The translations under genes and the position numbers were made by a program. A stretch of DNA of 64,000 nt, taken from positions 3,889,890 through 3,953,889 of the forward strand of contig NC_052505.1 of assembly GCF_014356525.2 (NCBI RefSeq). Direction: 5' to 3'. The stretch is from Nilaparvata lugens. Taxonomy: Eukaryota > Arthropoda > Insecta > Hemiptera > Delphacidae. Positions 42,437 to 52,246 of this stretch are shown piece after piece (positions within the stretch are counted from its first letter, which is position 1; the number at the start of each line of letters is the position of its first letter). A model generated the notes under the pieces. The model ran no database searches, had not been told where the DNA came from, and saw only the letters and a list, made by a program, of their open reading frames with translations.

Positions 42437-44136
42437 TAGTTTTCCGGGGAGTTGAGGTCATATTCAAGACCAATAACTTCTTCATTTATCTTATTTTCCA
42501 TCAATCCAATAATTTTTTCCGTCATCCTCTTCTTACCTCTCCAATTCAGGTGTAGCCCATGCCTGGTAAAATGTTCCCTCTTAAGGTCAGTAAGATCTAT
42601 CACCTGAACATTATGCATTCTTCCACAATACCTTTTTATTTTACTATTAGTTTTCCTTATCTCTTTGTTTACACAAGACCATTCAGGTAGATCATGTCTT
42701 ATAGGTATTGTTGAAATTAATACATTAGTGAAACTCAATACCTGAAGAAGGGAAAGCATACTTTTTAAAAAATTAGCGGCCTGATTACAGTATACATTAT
42801 TTGCTCCTCCTACAATAACCACATGGTCACTATTGGTAAGATTACTAGTACCACTCTTAATATTATCTACAATTGGTTCAAATTTAGCACCTGGCATGAT
42901 AAAGCCACTAGTTGAATTTTCCGGTACGGCTCCATTCAAACCATTCACCAAATCACGACCATGACTATCACCAAATATTCTAACAACCTTTCCAACTGTC
43001 TTAGTGCTAGCTTTCTTTGTGGATGTATTTCCAAGAGAAGTATCTCTATTCTTGGAAATTATTGTCTCTTTAGAGCTAGGATATGACATTGAGTTTTTAC
43101 TGCATTGGGAATCATTGAAAATCATCAAGTCACAAGACTTGGGTTTTAAAAAACTACAAACTTTACATAGAATTTTCCACCTATATACAGTAGCATCAAA
43201 GTTTACATTAAGAGAGAGGCCATTTTCCAGACAGGTTAAACTCCTATTCATTTTCCTATATTTAAATACTTCCTCTAGAAAATACATAGCAAAAATTCCG
43301 CAATCGTAATTATTAGTCTGTTGAGGACATGGAAGGATAATTATTTCCTTGTAGTTTAAGATTGAGCCAACTCTTCTTATCAGAGACATGGAGATTTTCT
43401 CATTACATCTGTTCATCGAGTCCATTATATAAAATTTACAATTAAAAGAATCATAAATAACAATACTCCAATGGGAACCGCACCATCCGTCAATTGCTTC
43501 TGCCTGCCGACCGTCATTTATTACAAAAGCAGTAAAATTATTTTCTTTAACACTATTACTTATGAAAGATAAATCAGCTTCCTCATCATTGATAATCATT
43601 GCCGTTATTGCTGGCAGGACCACATAATTTCCAGGAAACGAATCAATTAAAAAACTACAATAACAATCAATGTCCGCATCCGAAAGGAGTTCTGTTCTAA
43701 GAAACTGGCTCAAACGATCTACAAGTGGATTTACATGTGTGAGCTTGTCAGTATTTTCCGTTTTATCATTCAATCGCGACTCACAAGATGATAATTCCAT
43801 GAGGCGAATATCGAGATCCATAGAGCGATCAATTGCGGCGTTCCACTGTTCCTCCAATACCTTCATACGCGCTTTTAAATGTTCATTCTCTTGCTCCAAG
43901 CTGAGAGCAGCGTCATTCTCGGTATACGACACAACTTCATGCGCATGTTGACCCGTTACACTTCTAATCACAGAAGTATCTGAATTCGTTTTTATTAAAA
44001 CAGTACAGTTCTTTTTTAGGCATTTCCACGTAACATCCCCTTTACCCGTGTATGAATCCTTCCCAAATTTAATACCCCTGTATAATATAGCCGGAATACC
44101 TTTGGCCGTTTTGCACTGCTTTATTGCCGAGTTCAT
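42436..44136 (-). CDS. LINE C ORF1: FLYWCH finger, coiled coil, Ulp1 (C48) protease and SGNH hydrolase
   Basis: It codes for 566 residues, fully open. Residues about 10-68 form a FLYWCH zinc finger (C39, C44, H64, H66). About 78-115 is a coiled coil (LEQENEHLKARMKVLEEQWN). About 145-295 is a Ulp1/SENP-type cysteine protease with the full catalytic set: H222 in SHWSIVIYD, D239 in FYIMDSMN, Q273 in CPQQTNN, C279 in NYDCGIFAMYF. About 384-550 is an SGNH hydrolase: GDSHGRD (388-395 region), VGGANNV (442-448), RHGLHLNWRGK (525-535). LINE B ORF1 in this window has the same ends but no protease. The protease may cleave SUMO-like modifiers or process the ORF1 product (inference). It ends TAG at 42436, overlapping ORF2. 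Confidence 0.9.
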   Translation of the reverse strand: MNSAIKQCKTAKGIPAILYRGIKFGKDSYTGKGDVTWKCLKKNCTVLIKTNSDTSVIRSVTGQHAHEVVSYTENDAALSLEQENEHLKARMKVLEEQWNAAIDRSMDLDIRLMELSSCESRLNDKTENTDKLTHVNPLVDRLSQFLRTELLSDADIDCYCSFLIDSFPGNYVVLPAITAMIINDEEADLSFISNSVKENNFTAFVINDGRQAEAIDGWCGSHWSIVIYDSFNCKFYIMDSMNRCNEKISMSLIRRVGSILNYKEIIILPCPQQTNNYDCGIFAMYFLEEVFKYRKMNRSLTCLENGLSLNVNFDATVYRWKILCKVCSFLKPKSCDLMIFNDSQCSKNSMSYPSSKETIISKNRDTSLGNTSTKKASTKTVGKVVRIFGDSHGRDLVNGLNGAVPENSTSGFIMPGAKFEPIVDNIKSGTSNLTNSDHVVIVGGANNVYCNQAANFLKSMLSLLQVLSFTNVLISTIPIRHDLPEWSCVNKEIRKTNSKIKRYCGRMHNVQVIDLTDLKREHFTRHGLHLNWRGKKRMTEKIIGLMENKINEEVIGLEYDLNSPEN

Positions 44137-44660
44137 GTTATCAGATATTCTTATATTATTTATTGATTGAAGAATAACACTGTATCAGAACCTTCCTAAA
44201 AACAGCATCAAGTGGAAAGCACAGCAATTCAAACTAAAAACCGCCTGCAGACTTTAAACCGTCTCAATCGTTGATTGGTCTACAAGCAGAGGCTACTTGG
44301 TTGGTTGCTAGGTTACCGCACGAGTAAACAAAAGTTACCGTTATTCAAAAAGCAGCTGATCGTTGAGTCGCAGAGAACACAGTCCGCAACACCATGTTAT
44401 CTAATCACAGGACGGTTAGTTAGTGAGTCTCAAGCTGACAACAACTGCAATACAGTAATATACTTGTAAAAGCTATTCTCAGTTTCTCAACATAGTGCAC
44501 TTGCAAAACTAACCTGCTTACTACACAAATAGCCAAATCCTCCGAAACACTTTGTGACAATAAGGTTTAAACATTCAGGTAAGTTACTGATTCAATTCAC
44601 TTCTAACCACTATAACAAACGTCTGAAATCACCAATTCTATAAATTTTCTAGTTGAATGA

Positions 44661-45139
44661 TATCGGGTACCGAGCTTCGCTCGTTATTTATTTATTGACT
44701 TTCAATAACCGAACACAATTCTGTTATATGATTGGGGAAGTACTAACAGGCACAGCCCAAAACTGTTTCTTTCCCGAATTTTGATTTATACACTATAAAT
44801 AGTCCATAATGTTCCATTATGATTGATTATGATTACACAGCTGGAAATAATTCTGTCTCTCTCCCACACAGGCACACGCATCTTCTGTTATCCAGAGACG
44901 ACGGAATTATCATCTGTTTTCAAAGGATGAATTATCCTTTTAATGTCGTTCAGCGAGTTTTCCAAAGAATGAGACCTAGTGCAATCGAATCTTTATATCA
45001 TAAACCTACTATGTTCAAAATTTCGTAAAAATCGTTGGAGCCGTTTTCGAGATCCGTAAAGCATAAATAACCAGATATAAATATAGCCAGATATAAAAAT
45101 AACCATATATATAAACACAGAAATTGCTCGTTTAGTATA
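44661..45139 (-). mobile_element. Helitron-like element H1, minus-strand copy
   Basis: On the minus strand it begins TATACTAAACGAGCAATTTC and ends AACGAGCGAAGCTCGGTACC. It carries GATCTCGAAAACGGCTCC and the conserved AAGGATAATTCATCCTTT. It abuts LINE C and lies inside M1 copy 6. Confidence 0.6.
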
Positions 45140-45284
45140 ATTGATTATTTTAAACAAGAATGAACAGTTAATATTACATCAATAAAACTGGATCAGCTAC
45201 CGTCTATAGAAGGCATTGACAAAACAGAGGATCGGCAACATTTTTCTCCACTGCAATTATAACGTGGACCTCACTATAAATTTT

Positions 45285-45645
45285 AATAGACTCGATCAAA
45301 ATAATCTGATTTGTTGGCATGTCATGGTATATCATAATATTCAAAGTTAATCATTATTTTACAGTTTTAAGTGATTAGTGAGTGTTATTTTTTTATTCAA
45401 TTTGGTTTGTAAACAAACTAAATTAGAACTTTTTTGTTTTTAAATGTTTGAACTGAAAATTGAACCTGAATTCAAGTGTATGAAACATAACCTACCTTTT
45501 AAACCATTTATAGTGTATAAATCAAAATTCGGGAAAGAAACAGTTTTGGGCTGTGCCTGTTAGTCCTTCCCCAATCATTTTGAAGTATTGTGTTATGTTT
45601 ATCAATAAATGGATAACGAGCGAAGCTCGGTGCCCCGATATTTGA
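45285..45645 (+). mobile_element. Helitron-like H1b, 3' half
   Basis: It matches the second half of the copy at 31.5-32.2 kb (ATTTTACAGTTTTAAGTGAT, TTGGTTTGTAAACAA) and ends ACGAGCGAAGCTCGGTGCCC. The 5' half is missing at the junction with M1 copy 6. Confidence 0.55.
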
Positions 45646-45766
45646 ATACAAAACGAACATGTCTTGTGCATTGTGGAGCAAGACGACATTTTAACAGGTG
45701 GTCATTAATATGATGAATTAATAATGAACTTGAAATATTAATTGTAAACAGAAAGCAGAAACTTAC

Positions 45767-45868
45767 ATACTACTATCATACTGGAATGGAAAGTTCTGAA
45801 TTTGCTGAACTCTGATACAGACCAGTGGAACTTCAATTGAGTATACAGGAAAAATATGTGTTTCTCAT
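45767..45868 (-). CDS. SLC46-like transporter gene, exon 6 (loop and start of TM8)
   Basis: The acceptor TTGTTTCAG lies above 45868; the donor GTAAGT below 45767. Phase 1 on both sides. It codes for 33 whole residues: EKHIFFLYTQLKFHWSVSEF, then SKFRTFHSSMIVV. The pattern LYTQLKFxWSxxEFSxF is characteristic of the SLC46 extracellular loop between TM7 and TM8. It is only 102 nt. Confidence 0.85.
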
Positions 45869-46011
45869 CTGAAACAAAAAAAATTAAACTTCAATAAGCA
45901 ATTCAAAACAAATAAACAAAATTTAAAAAATCATTTGAAAAAGGACACATACATTTCGAAACCAGTCATGTATAATTTAAAATGGTACTAGTTATTTTCT
46001 ATAATCTACAC

Positions 46012-46210
46012 TCTAATGAAGGAAAGAACTTGCTTAAACACGAACGGTATAGGAAATTCACGAATGACACATCATCACGTCTAAACTACTGGACTGATCT
46101 ACTTGAAATTTTGCATATCGATTCTTAATTTACCAAGGATGGTTATAAGGCCTATTTTGAATTCTTCAAGATTTCATTACGTCAAGTTTTCAGTTTGTTT
46201 AAATTCAATC
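46012..46210 (+). mobile_element. Helitron-like element H2, partial
   Basis: It starts near AATGAAGGAAAGAACTTGC and runs through TTGCATATCGATTCTTAATT to CGTCAAGTTTTCAGTTTG. The CTAGT end is missing. Confidence 0.55.
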
Positions 46211-46304
46211 TATTTGTGCATTAATCTTCCGACTCATGTAATTCCAAGGAAAAACTTCAAATTTCAGTTTTCTTCAATCAAACCATTCAACAAATATTTT
46301 TTCC

Positions 46305-46985
46305 TACAGTTACCTTGAAAAGTGACCATTCCTGCACTGATTACAGAACGCAAAGAATCACTTTTCCGCTCTAGTGCGGAAAAAAAATTTCCTGCACTCC
46401 AGATTTGCAACATGGCAACACAAAATAGTTAGTAGGTTATATGGAGCACCAGTGCAGCAAAATCTAAATGAAGTTGGTAACAGTGACTGTGATATAGTGT
46501 TGTGGTGCACGTTATAATAATAACGATGGAAAACGAGGACAGCGACATGAGTGACAGCCGCCTTCATTCATTTACTACTACATTATTTTTCAATTTTATT
46601 TATTAATAATAAAATTACACAGAAAAATATTTGATGCATTTCAGGGAATTTTACCCATAATTACCCACTTTTCATATTCAATGGTAACTATAGGAAAAAT
46701 TTAATGTGAAATACGTGCGCAAAGTTCCTCTGCTGCACTCAAGAAACCATTCCGCCCTCGCCTACGGCTCGGGCGTAAACGTTTCTTTCGGTGCAGCAAA
46801 CTGTCACTTTGCGCACTAGTTGCACAAATAACTATTTTCCTACAGTTACCTTGAAAAGTGACCATTCCTGCACTGATTACAGAACGCAAAGAATCACTTT
46901 TCCGCTCTAGTGCGCAAAGTATTACTTTGCGTACTCCAGATTTGCAACATGGCAACACAAAATAGTTGGTGGGTTATATGGAGGA
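46305..46985. repeat. Direct repeat of about 135 bp around a GC-rich block
   Basis: The unit CAGTTACCTTGAAAAGTGAC through GCAACATGGCAACACAAAAT occurs at about 46308-46435 and again at about 46850-46970. Between them is a block with CATTCCGCCCTCGCC and CGGGCGTAAACGTTTC. That block recurs at about 47828-47945. Confidence 0.6.
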
Positions 46986-46999
46986 TTAGTGCACGAAAA

Positions 47000-47815
47000 C
47001 AAAAATAAAGTTGGTAACAATGACTGTGGTTAGATTTAGATAAGAATCATTTCAATGGCTACCCTACATTTATGATAAAATCCCAATCTAGAAATCCAAA
47101 ACAAGAATAATGTTCATCTAAATCATAATTAAATAATCATCTTTTATGAATTCTCATCATTTAATAATAAATAATAGTTCTTTTCTATTGATAATTATTA
47201 TTTCAACTGCAAGCAATGAGAAAAGTAGCAAATATACATTATAAAATTCGAATTTTGAGGTTGAATGATTACTGTTCGATATCCATATAAATGAAAAAAA
47301 AAAACATGAGAATACTACAATAAATATTCTCTGTTGTCTATGTTATTTTTATGAATATTTTTCAGTTTACTTTGAGCATTTTTCTCGGTAATTTGAGCAA
47401 AAGTCTAAATTTCTGAATCCTGTTTCAGTACTTTTTAGCTGGATGAAACAAACTTAGGTACGATTCTTCCCGCTAGGTCGCGCGCTTGTCGGTTCAGCCA
47501 TCTTGCAGCCATCCCAATCAGCTGTTGGCATGTATTTTGAATGCAAATTTTTTGTTCTATCTGTATTTCTTCTGATTCTTGATTTCTTGAATGAATAAAA
47601 ATGAGAACTTTCGCTAAGAATTTTCAACTTCAATTGTATTATTAATTTTTAAATGAATTAAGGTTGTTATCAATAACAGCATCACACACACAAACATTTG
47701 ATGGATTTCAGCCATCATTTTACCCATAATCAACCACTTCTCATATTAAATAGTAATTGAATTGAAAAAATCTTTATTCATAAACATGTACTGTAGGAAA
47801 CGTAGGAAAAGTTTA
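47000..47815. other. Intron 5, nothing recognised
   Basis: AT-rich sequence. A short GC-richer stretch at about 47460-47530 (CGCTAGGTCGCGCGCTTGTC) has no open frame or splice context I can support. Confidence 0.35.
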
Positions 47816-48104
47816 ATGTGAAATATGTGAGCAAAGTTCCTCTGCTGCACTCAAGAAACCATTCCGCCCTCGCCCACGGCTCGGGCGTAAACGTTTCTTT
47901 CGGTGCAGCAAACTGTCACTTTGCTCACAAGTTGCACAAATAACTATTGTAGGCCTATTTCTAATTAATATAGGTCAATTAATTTTATTTGTGAGTATTA
48001 TTCCTTTACTTATTCCTTATTTGTCAGCTATGAAGTAAGCAAAAGTAATAAGAAGTATGACAAACTGTTTCAAGCTTGTTTCCTTTCATGGTAATTCTAT
48101 AACT

Positions 48105-48477
48105 TTCAGTGAGGTCCATGTTATAATGGCAGTGGAGAAAGATAGGAGAAAAACGTTGCTGATCCTCTGTCTTGCCAATGCCTTCTATAGACGGTAGCTG
48201 AAACAGGTTTATTGATGTTATATTAACTGTTCATTCTCGTTTAAAATAATTATATTTTATTAAGCAAGATATTATATTTTTCAATAATTTCATAATAAAT
48301 TTTCATAATTAAGATGAAATACTTTGTTAATTAATTGTATTTCTACATTGATAAAAAACGATATCTCAACGTTGCAGAGCTAGAAAACAGCGCTTTCTTC
48401 TTTGTCGAATGATAGACAAGGATAGCAACACCGTTGTCCATCAAAATTCTGCCATTATAAAGTAGACCTCACTATAA
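48105..48477 (+). mobile_element. MITE M1 copy 7
   Basis: It starts CAGTGAGGTCCATGTTATAA and ends AAGTAGACCTCACTATA. It is full length in the same orientation as copy 2, with an interior deletion near 48345. Confidence 0.75.
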
Positions 48478-48479
48478 AT

Positions 48480-48975
48480 ACTTGACACTTATTTTCGACA
48501 AGAAGATATATTTTTCAACAAATTAAATAATGAATTTCCATAGGCCTAATTGAGATTTTTTACTTTTTGTGCTTTAAAGTTTTATAATTATCTACCTTTC
48601 CATGTGTCCTCTAGTTAAAATTTAAGAATTTTTCTCAAGGAATTGAAATCTTGGTTGTTTTCACTAGAAGATGTTGAGTTTCTGTTTAGATAGTATAGTT
48701 ACTTTTATATTGTATTTTTGATATTATCATATTGCAGTGAATGATACATTTATAAATTTGTCGAATACATTTATATATTAAATTTTAAAAAATAAATAAA
48801 TAAATAAATGAACTAAAAATGAACTAAATTAGAAATGTTGTTAATTGAATATATTCCTACATTGTAGAATAACGATCTGCGGAGATAGAGAAGGATACAC
48901 CATCTGCTTTGTGGAATGATAGACAAGGATAGCAACACCAATGTTAATTGAATACTACCATTATAACGTTGACAA
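48480..48975 (+). mobile_element. MITE M1 copy 8, 5'-deleted and split by a LINE tail
   Basis: M1 interior sequence (CGACAAGAAGATATATTTTT) at about 48495-48550 resumes at about 48825 (TTGTTAATTGAATATATTCC) and ends ACCATTATAACGTTGACA. The insert (about 48552-48820) ends in an (AAAT)n tail and looks like a 5'-truncated LINE end. Confidence 0.55.
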
Positions 48976-49089
48976 TAAATGTCTGTTTTATAATAAAAGG
49001 AATTGGTAAATCCAGGTTCTTGTCAACGGAATCATTCAATTTTTCAATTCCACCAAAAATACAAAAACAATACGAAGTTTTGACAGTTA

Positions 49090-49733
49090 GAAAAACAATC
49101 CTATACTATTGAACGAGCTGCTTCTGTTTATATTTTTGGATGTTTATATGTTTGTATTTCACCGGATCTCGAAAACGGCTCTAACAATTCTCACGAAATT
49201 CAGAACATAGTAGGTTTATAATATAAAGATTCGACTGCACTAGGTCTCATCCCTAGGAAAACTCGCTGAAGGACATTAAAAGGATAATTATTATTCATCC
49301 TTGGAAAAACAGCTGATAATAATTATTTCGTCATCTGTTGGTGATGTAAGTGAGTGAGCGAGTTTATGTGTGTGGGAGGCACTATGTCAAAATTATGACT
49401 CAGCTGTTGGACTTTTGTAATCAATCAATCAGGTACTTAGTGCCGGTTGCAAAAAAGCCAGGTTATTTTCAATCCTGATTAATTCCAGTAGATCCATCTT
49501 TTTGAAAATAATAGTCTTCTATGATTTGGTCCACGTGATGTTGATCAAGATTAAAATTTAACCGGCTTTTGTGCAACTGGGCCTTTGTGAGGGAAATTTT
49601 TGCATTCCTCTGAGAATTAATCCCAATTTACTGTGATTAGATAGAACATTTCTGTATGAATGTTATAATAATTTATTCTCTCGTAATAAATTTTTTATGC
49701 TTTTGTACTCCAGAGCGAAGCTCGGTCCCCGAT
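49090..49733 (+). mobile_element. Helitron-like element H1a, full copy with embedded M3 hairpin
   Basis: It is near-identical to 6655-7297 from TCCTATACTATTGAACGAGC to GAGCGAAGCTCGGTCCCCGA. The M3 hairpin (about 49440-49585) sits at the same internal position as in the other copy. Confidence 0.6.
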
Positions 49734-49738
49734 ATTAA

Positions 49739-49918
49739 TTACTAGCAGGTAACCCGTGCTTCGCAAGGGTATTTTTAAAACTTGACAAACTGAAAACTTG
49801 ACATAATGAAATCTAGAAGAATTGAAAATAGGCCTATAAGAATCTTCGGTTAATTAAACATTTATATGCAACATTTCAAGTAAATCAGTCCAGCAGTTAA
49901 GACGTGATGATTATATAG
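49739..49918 (-). mobile_element. Helitron-like element H2
   Basis: It begins ACTAGCAGGTAACCCGTGC (the complement of a CTAGT end) and continues through CTGAAAACTTGACATAATG to CAGTTAAGACGTGATGATT. It is truncated at its 5' end and lies directly behind the H1a copy. Confidence 0.6.
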
Positions 49919-50058
49919 ATTATTCTAAATGGCTATATCAAGTATCTTATTATTATAAAGCTGGAGGTGAATACTACTGGCATAAGTGAACACTTGTTCG
50001 CCAGTAGGAGTAGAGACTTATTATCTGTTTCCAAATCATAATTTGAGTTTTTTTTTAC

Positions 50059-50346
50059 CTCTTTGGAATGTGTAAAGACCCATCGCACAAATGATTGCAA
50101 TTAGAAGAATTCTTCGATTATTGGGATGTTTCCTGGTTAAAGTCCGCCACGTCTCCACCACAATATTCCAGTTGCAAACGCCCCAGAAGCAATGGCTGTC
50201 GCCGCTATGCTCGGCCACAGTTGAGTGGTTCGTCTTGCACTTCATTGTGAGGCAGGCATACAGAAACGCCACCACCTGTAGCGCCAACTGAATGCTAAAC
50301 ATTGCCAGGTACGATCTGTTGACAACGTTTGTGAAAATATAGGACC
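50059..50346 (-). CDS. SLC46-like transporter gene, exon 5 (TM5/6, central loop, TM7)
   Basis: The acceptor TTTCCAG lies above 50346; the donor GTAAAA below 50059. Phase 1 on both sides. It codes for 95 whole residues: SYIFTNVVNRSYLAMF, then a membrane segment SIQLALQVVAFLYACL (TM6), a Cys/His/Asn-rich cytoplasmic loop of about 50 residues with WGVCNWNIVVETWRTLTRKH, and TM7 (RRILLIAIICAMGLYTF). The long central loop is normal for MFS proteins. Confidence 0.85.
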
Positions 50347-50854
50347 CTGGAAACAGAAAGAATTTCGTTACAAAGAAGTAACTGAAACTATCACAGATCA
50401 TTTTACTTCATCATCTCTTTATCTCTTATCATTTCACTTTATCTTATCATTTTACTTGATGTAATTATTATAATGGCAGTTTATAAATATCAGCACCTAT
50501 ATAATAAGAGAGAGAAGGGTTGTGTGTTTGTTCGCATCAAAACATGTCAACTTGTGGATTGCATACTGGAAAAACGGAAATGATTTAGTTCTCCAAATTT
50601 TGAACATCGATTCTAAAAATATCAATCTCATGCATCTCCAAGCCCGAATTTCAATTTTCCTTCTAGATTTCTCAGAATGAGCGTTCAAATTTCATTCATG
50701 GGAACCTTCCTATTGGTGTCTGGATAATTTTTATCCGACCCATAGCTATTTCATTAAAGATAATGTTTGTCAATGTCGAGAAATTTCTAGCAAAAGACAC
50801 GACATTTTCGACAGGCTAGAAAACATTCTTGTTCAAGAAATAAGTGAATGGAAT

Positions 50855-51335
50855 TTCCTATCCCGTACGTGTTAAAGCCAATTCTTTTCTTTATCATATT
50901 ATTGATCGAGCGAAGTGAGGTCTAAGATTCAAGTCGACGGTTTGGCATTTCTTTTAATGTTTAAATGTTTATATGTTGCGCATTTACGGCGAAACGCGGT
51001 AATAGATTTTCATGAAATTTGACAGGTATGTTCCTTTTTAAATTGCGCTTCGACGTATATACAAGGTTTTTGGAAATTTTGCATTTCAAGGATAATATAA
51101 AAGGAAAAATGAGCCTCTCTCATACGTCAATATTAGAGTAAAAATCAGACTATAGAATTATTCATCATAAATCAGCTGTCGAGTAGATTATAAATTGCAT
51201 ACCATGACGCATGCAATTCAATATCTCAATGTAATTTGGTAAAAAATCAGCTGCTGTGCAGACTATAAATCGCATGCCTCATTGAATACAATTTTTATGC
51301 ACTATTAAATGAACTATTGATTGCGTGCAATAACG
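50855..51335 (+). mobile_element. H2 5' end followed by Helitron-like H3 copy
   Basis: About 50855-50903 is the inverted 5' end of H2 (GAATTTCCTATCCCGTACGT). From 50906, ATCGAGCGAAGTGAGGTCTA starts an H3 copy with CAAGTCGACGGTTTGGCATT and CGGCGAAACGCGGTAATAGA. Its 3' part past about 51190 is diverged. Confidence 0.5.
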
Positions 51336-51539
51336 GGGCTGTCCTGTTGCCAGTATGACTTGAAGGAGATTCGCTTTTGATGTTAGCATTTTTGATACAC
51401 CAACCCCAACAGTCATTAGCCATTTTCACACCGATATCTCGCCGACAAGATATTCAGACAGGATTTACTATGATGGACAATATAAGAGGAAGCTGCGGTT
51501 TATAACTGCGCGAGGTCTACTGTTCACAGAACTGTATAG

Positions 51540-51950
51540 ACTAGTAGTTCTGTGAACAGTAGACCTCACGCAGTATTCTCATCCACAAGTACCTGATTGA
51601 AACTATAGACCTTATGGAAATACAGCAATAGACTGGCTTCTCCACACATCTGTGTAATCACTTGACAGCTGATTTATGATGAATAATTCTATAGTCTTAT
51701 TTTTACTCTAATATTGGCGTATGAAGGAGGCTCCTTTTTCCTTTTATATTATCCTTGAAATGCAAAATTTCCAAAAAACCTTGTACATACGTCGACGCGC
51801 AATTAAAAAAGGAACATACCTGTCAAATTTCATGAAAATCTATTACTGCGTTTCGCCGTAATTGCGCAACATATTGACATTTAAACAATAAGAGAAATGC
51901 CAAACCGTCGACTTGAATCTTGGACCTGACTTCGCTCGGTCAATTATGTG
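51540..51950 (-). mobile_element. Helitron-like H3, inverted copy
   Basis: On the minus strand it begins near GACCGAGCGAAGTCAGGTC (51950) and ends AGGTCTACTGTTCACAGAAC and CTACTAGT (about 51540). It matches 54455-54887 closely, and forms a large imperfect palindrome with the 50.9 kb copy. Confidence 0.55.
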
Positions 51951-52017
51951 TTTATATGTGACAATTATGTGATCGGAGGTTGAAAACAAAAATATGGGAT
52001 AAATGTAGTGATAGAAT

Positions 52018-52065
52018 AGTTTACCCAAAATAAAAAATATTTTTTTTTTTTTTAGTTTACCCAAA
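52018..52065 (-). repeat. 12-bp duplication of the exon 4 splice donor
   Basis: AGTTTACCCAAA occurs at 52018-52029 and 52054-52065, flanking a 24-bp A/T-only insert. On the minus strand this gives two GGGTAAAC donors. Use of the distal one would add GTA AAC TAA and end the protein. Confidence 0.75.
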
Positions 52066-52246
52066 GCGACTCCAGTGGGCATTGGAATGAGATAGGCGAC
52101 CTCGAGCAGTGAAATGCGGTGGGTTCGGCTGTCAGGGGTTGTGATGTCCGATATGTAGGTGAAGGCTGCCAGAAATATGGCCAATCCAGATCCGGTCATT
52201 CCGGCCGGAAATGTCGCTGTGTACAGGATGCTCTCAAGTGGCCAAT
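52061..52246 (-). CDS. SLC46-like transporter gene, exon 4 (TM4-TM5)
   Basis: The acceptor GGTTGCAG lies above 52246; the donor GTAAAC is at 52060. Phase 1 on both sides. It codes for 61 whole residues: WPLESILYTATFPAGMTGSG, LAIFLAAFTYISDITTPDSR (TM4 and the YISD..T loop), then THRISLLEVAYLIPMPTGVA (R.HRI and TM5). YISDxT followed by RxxRIxxxE is diagnostic of SLC46. The donor is duplicated 35 bp downstream; see the separate entry. Confidence 0.9.

Larger units (their letters stand above)
39285..44660 (-). mobile_element. LINE C: apparently intact CR1-like LINE with protease-esterase ORF1
   Basis: On the minus strand: a 5' region of about 520 bp, ORF1 (44136-42436), ORF2 (42436-39488), a 3' UTR of about 200 bp with AATAAAGAAAATTTTGAA, and a (TTTTGAA)n-type tail at 39285-39305. 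The borders follow from the split M1 copy on one side and the H1 end (about 44661) on the other. Both ORFs are uninterrupted, so the insertion is recent. It lies in the transporter gene between exons 6 and 7, in the same orientation as the gene. Confidence 0.85.
39056..45279 (-). mobile_element. MITE M1 copy 6, split by LINE C and a Helitron-like copy
   Basis: The left part (39056-39283) starts GTATAGTGAGGTCCACTTTA and breaks after TTGTTTAATAAAAT. The right part (45139-45279) resumes ATAATTGATTATTTTAAAC and ends GTGGACCTCACTATA. Joined, they give a normal 370-bp M1. The 5.86 kb in between is LINE C plus an H1 copy. Confidence 0.8.

Noticed and set aside
39056..45279. LINE C and H1 as one large autonomous element
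   Set aside because: H1 has its own ends and occurs alone elsewhere, so the two are separate insertions.
50036..50401. Single-exon gene read straight through exon 5
   Set aside because: Both ends of the open frame extend beyond clear splice sites; the neighbouring exons join in phase.
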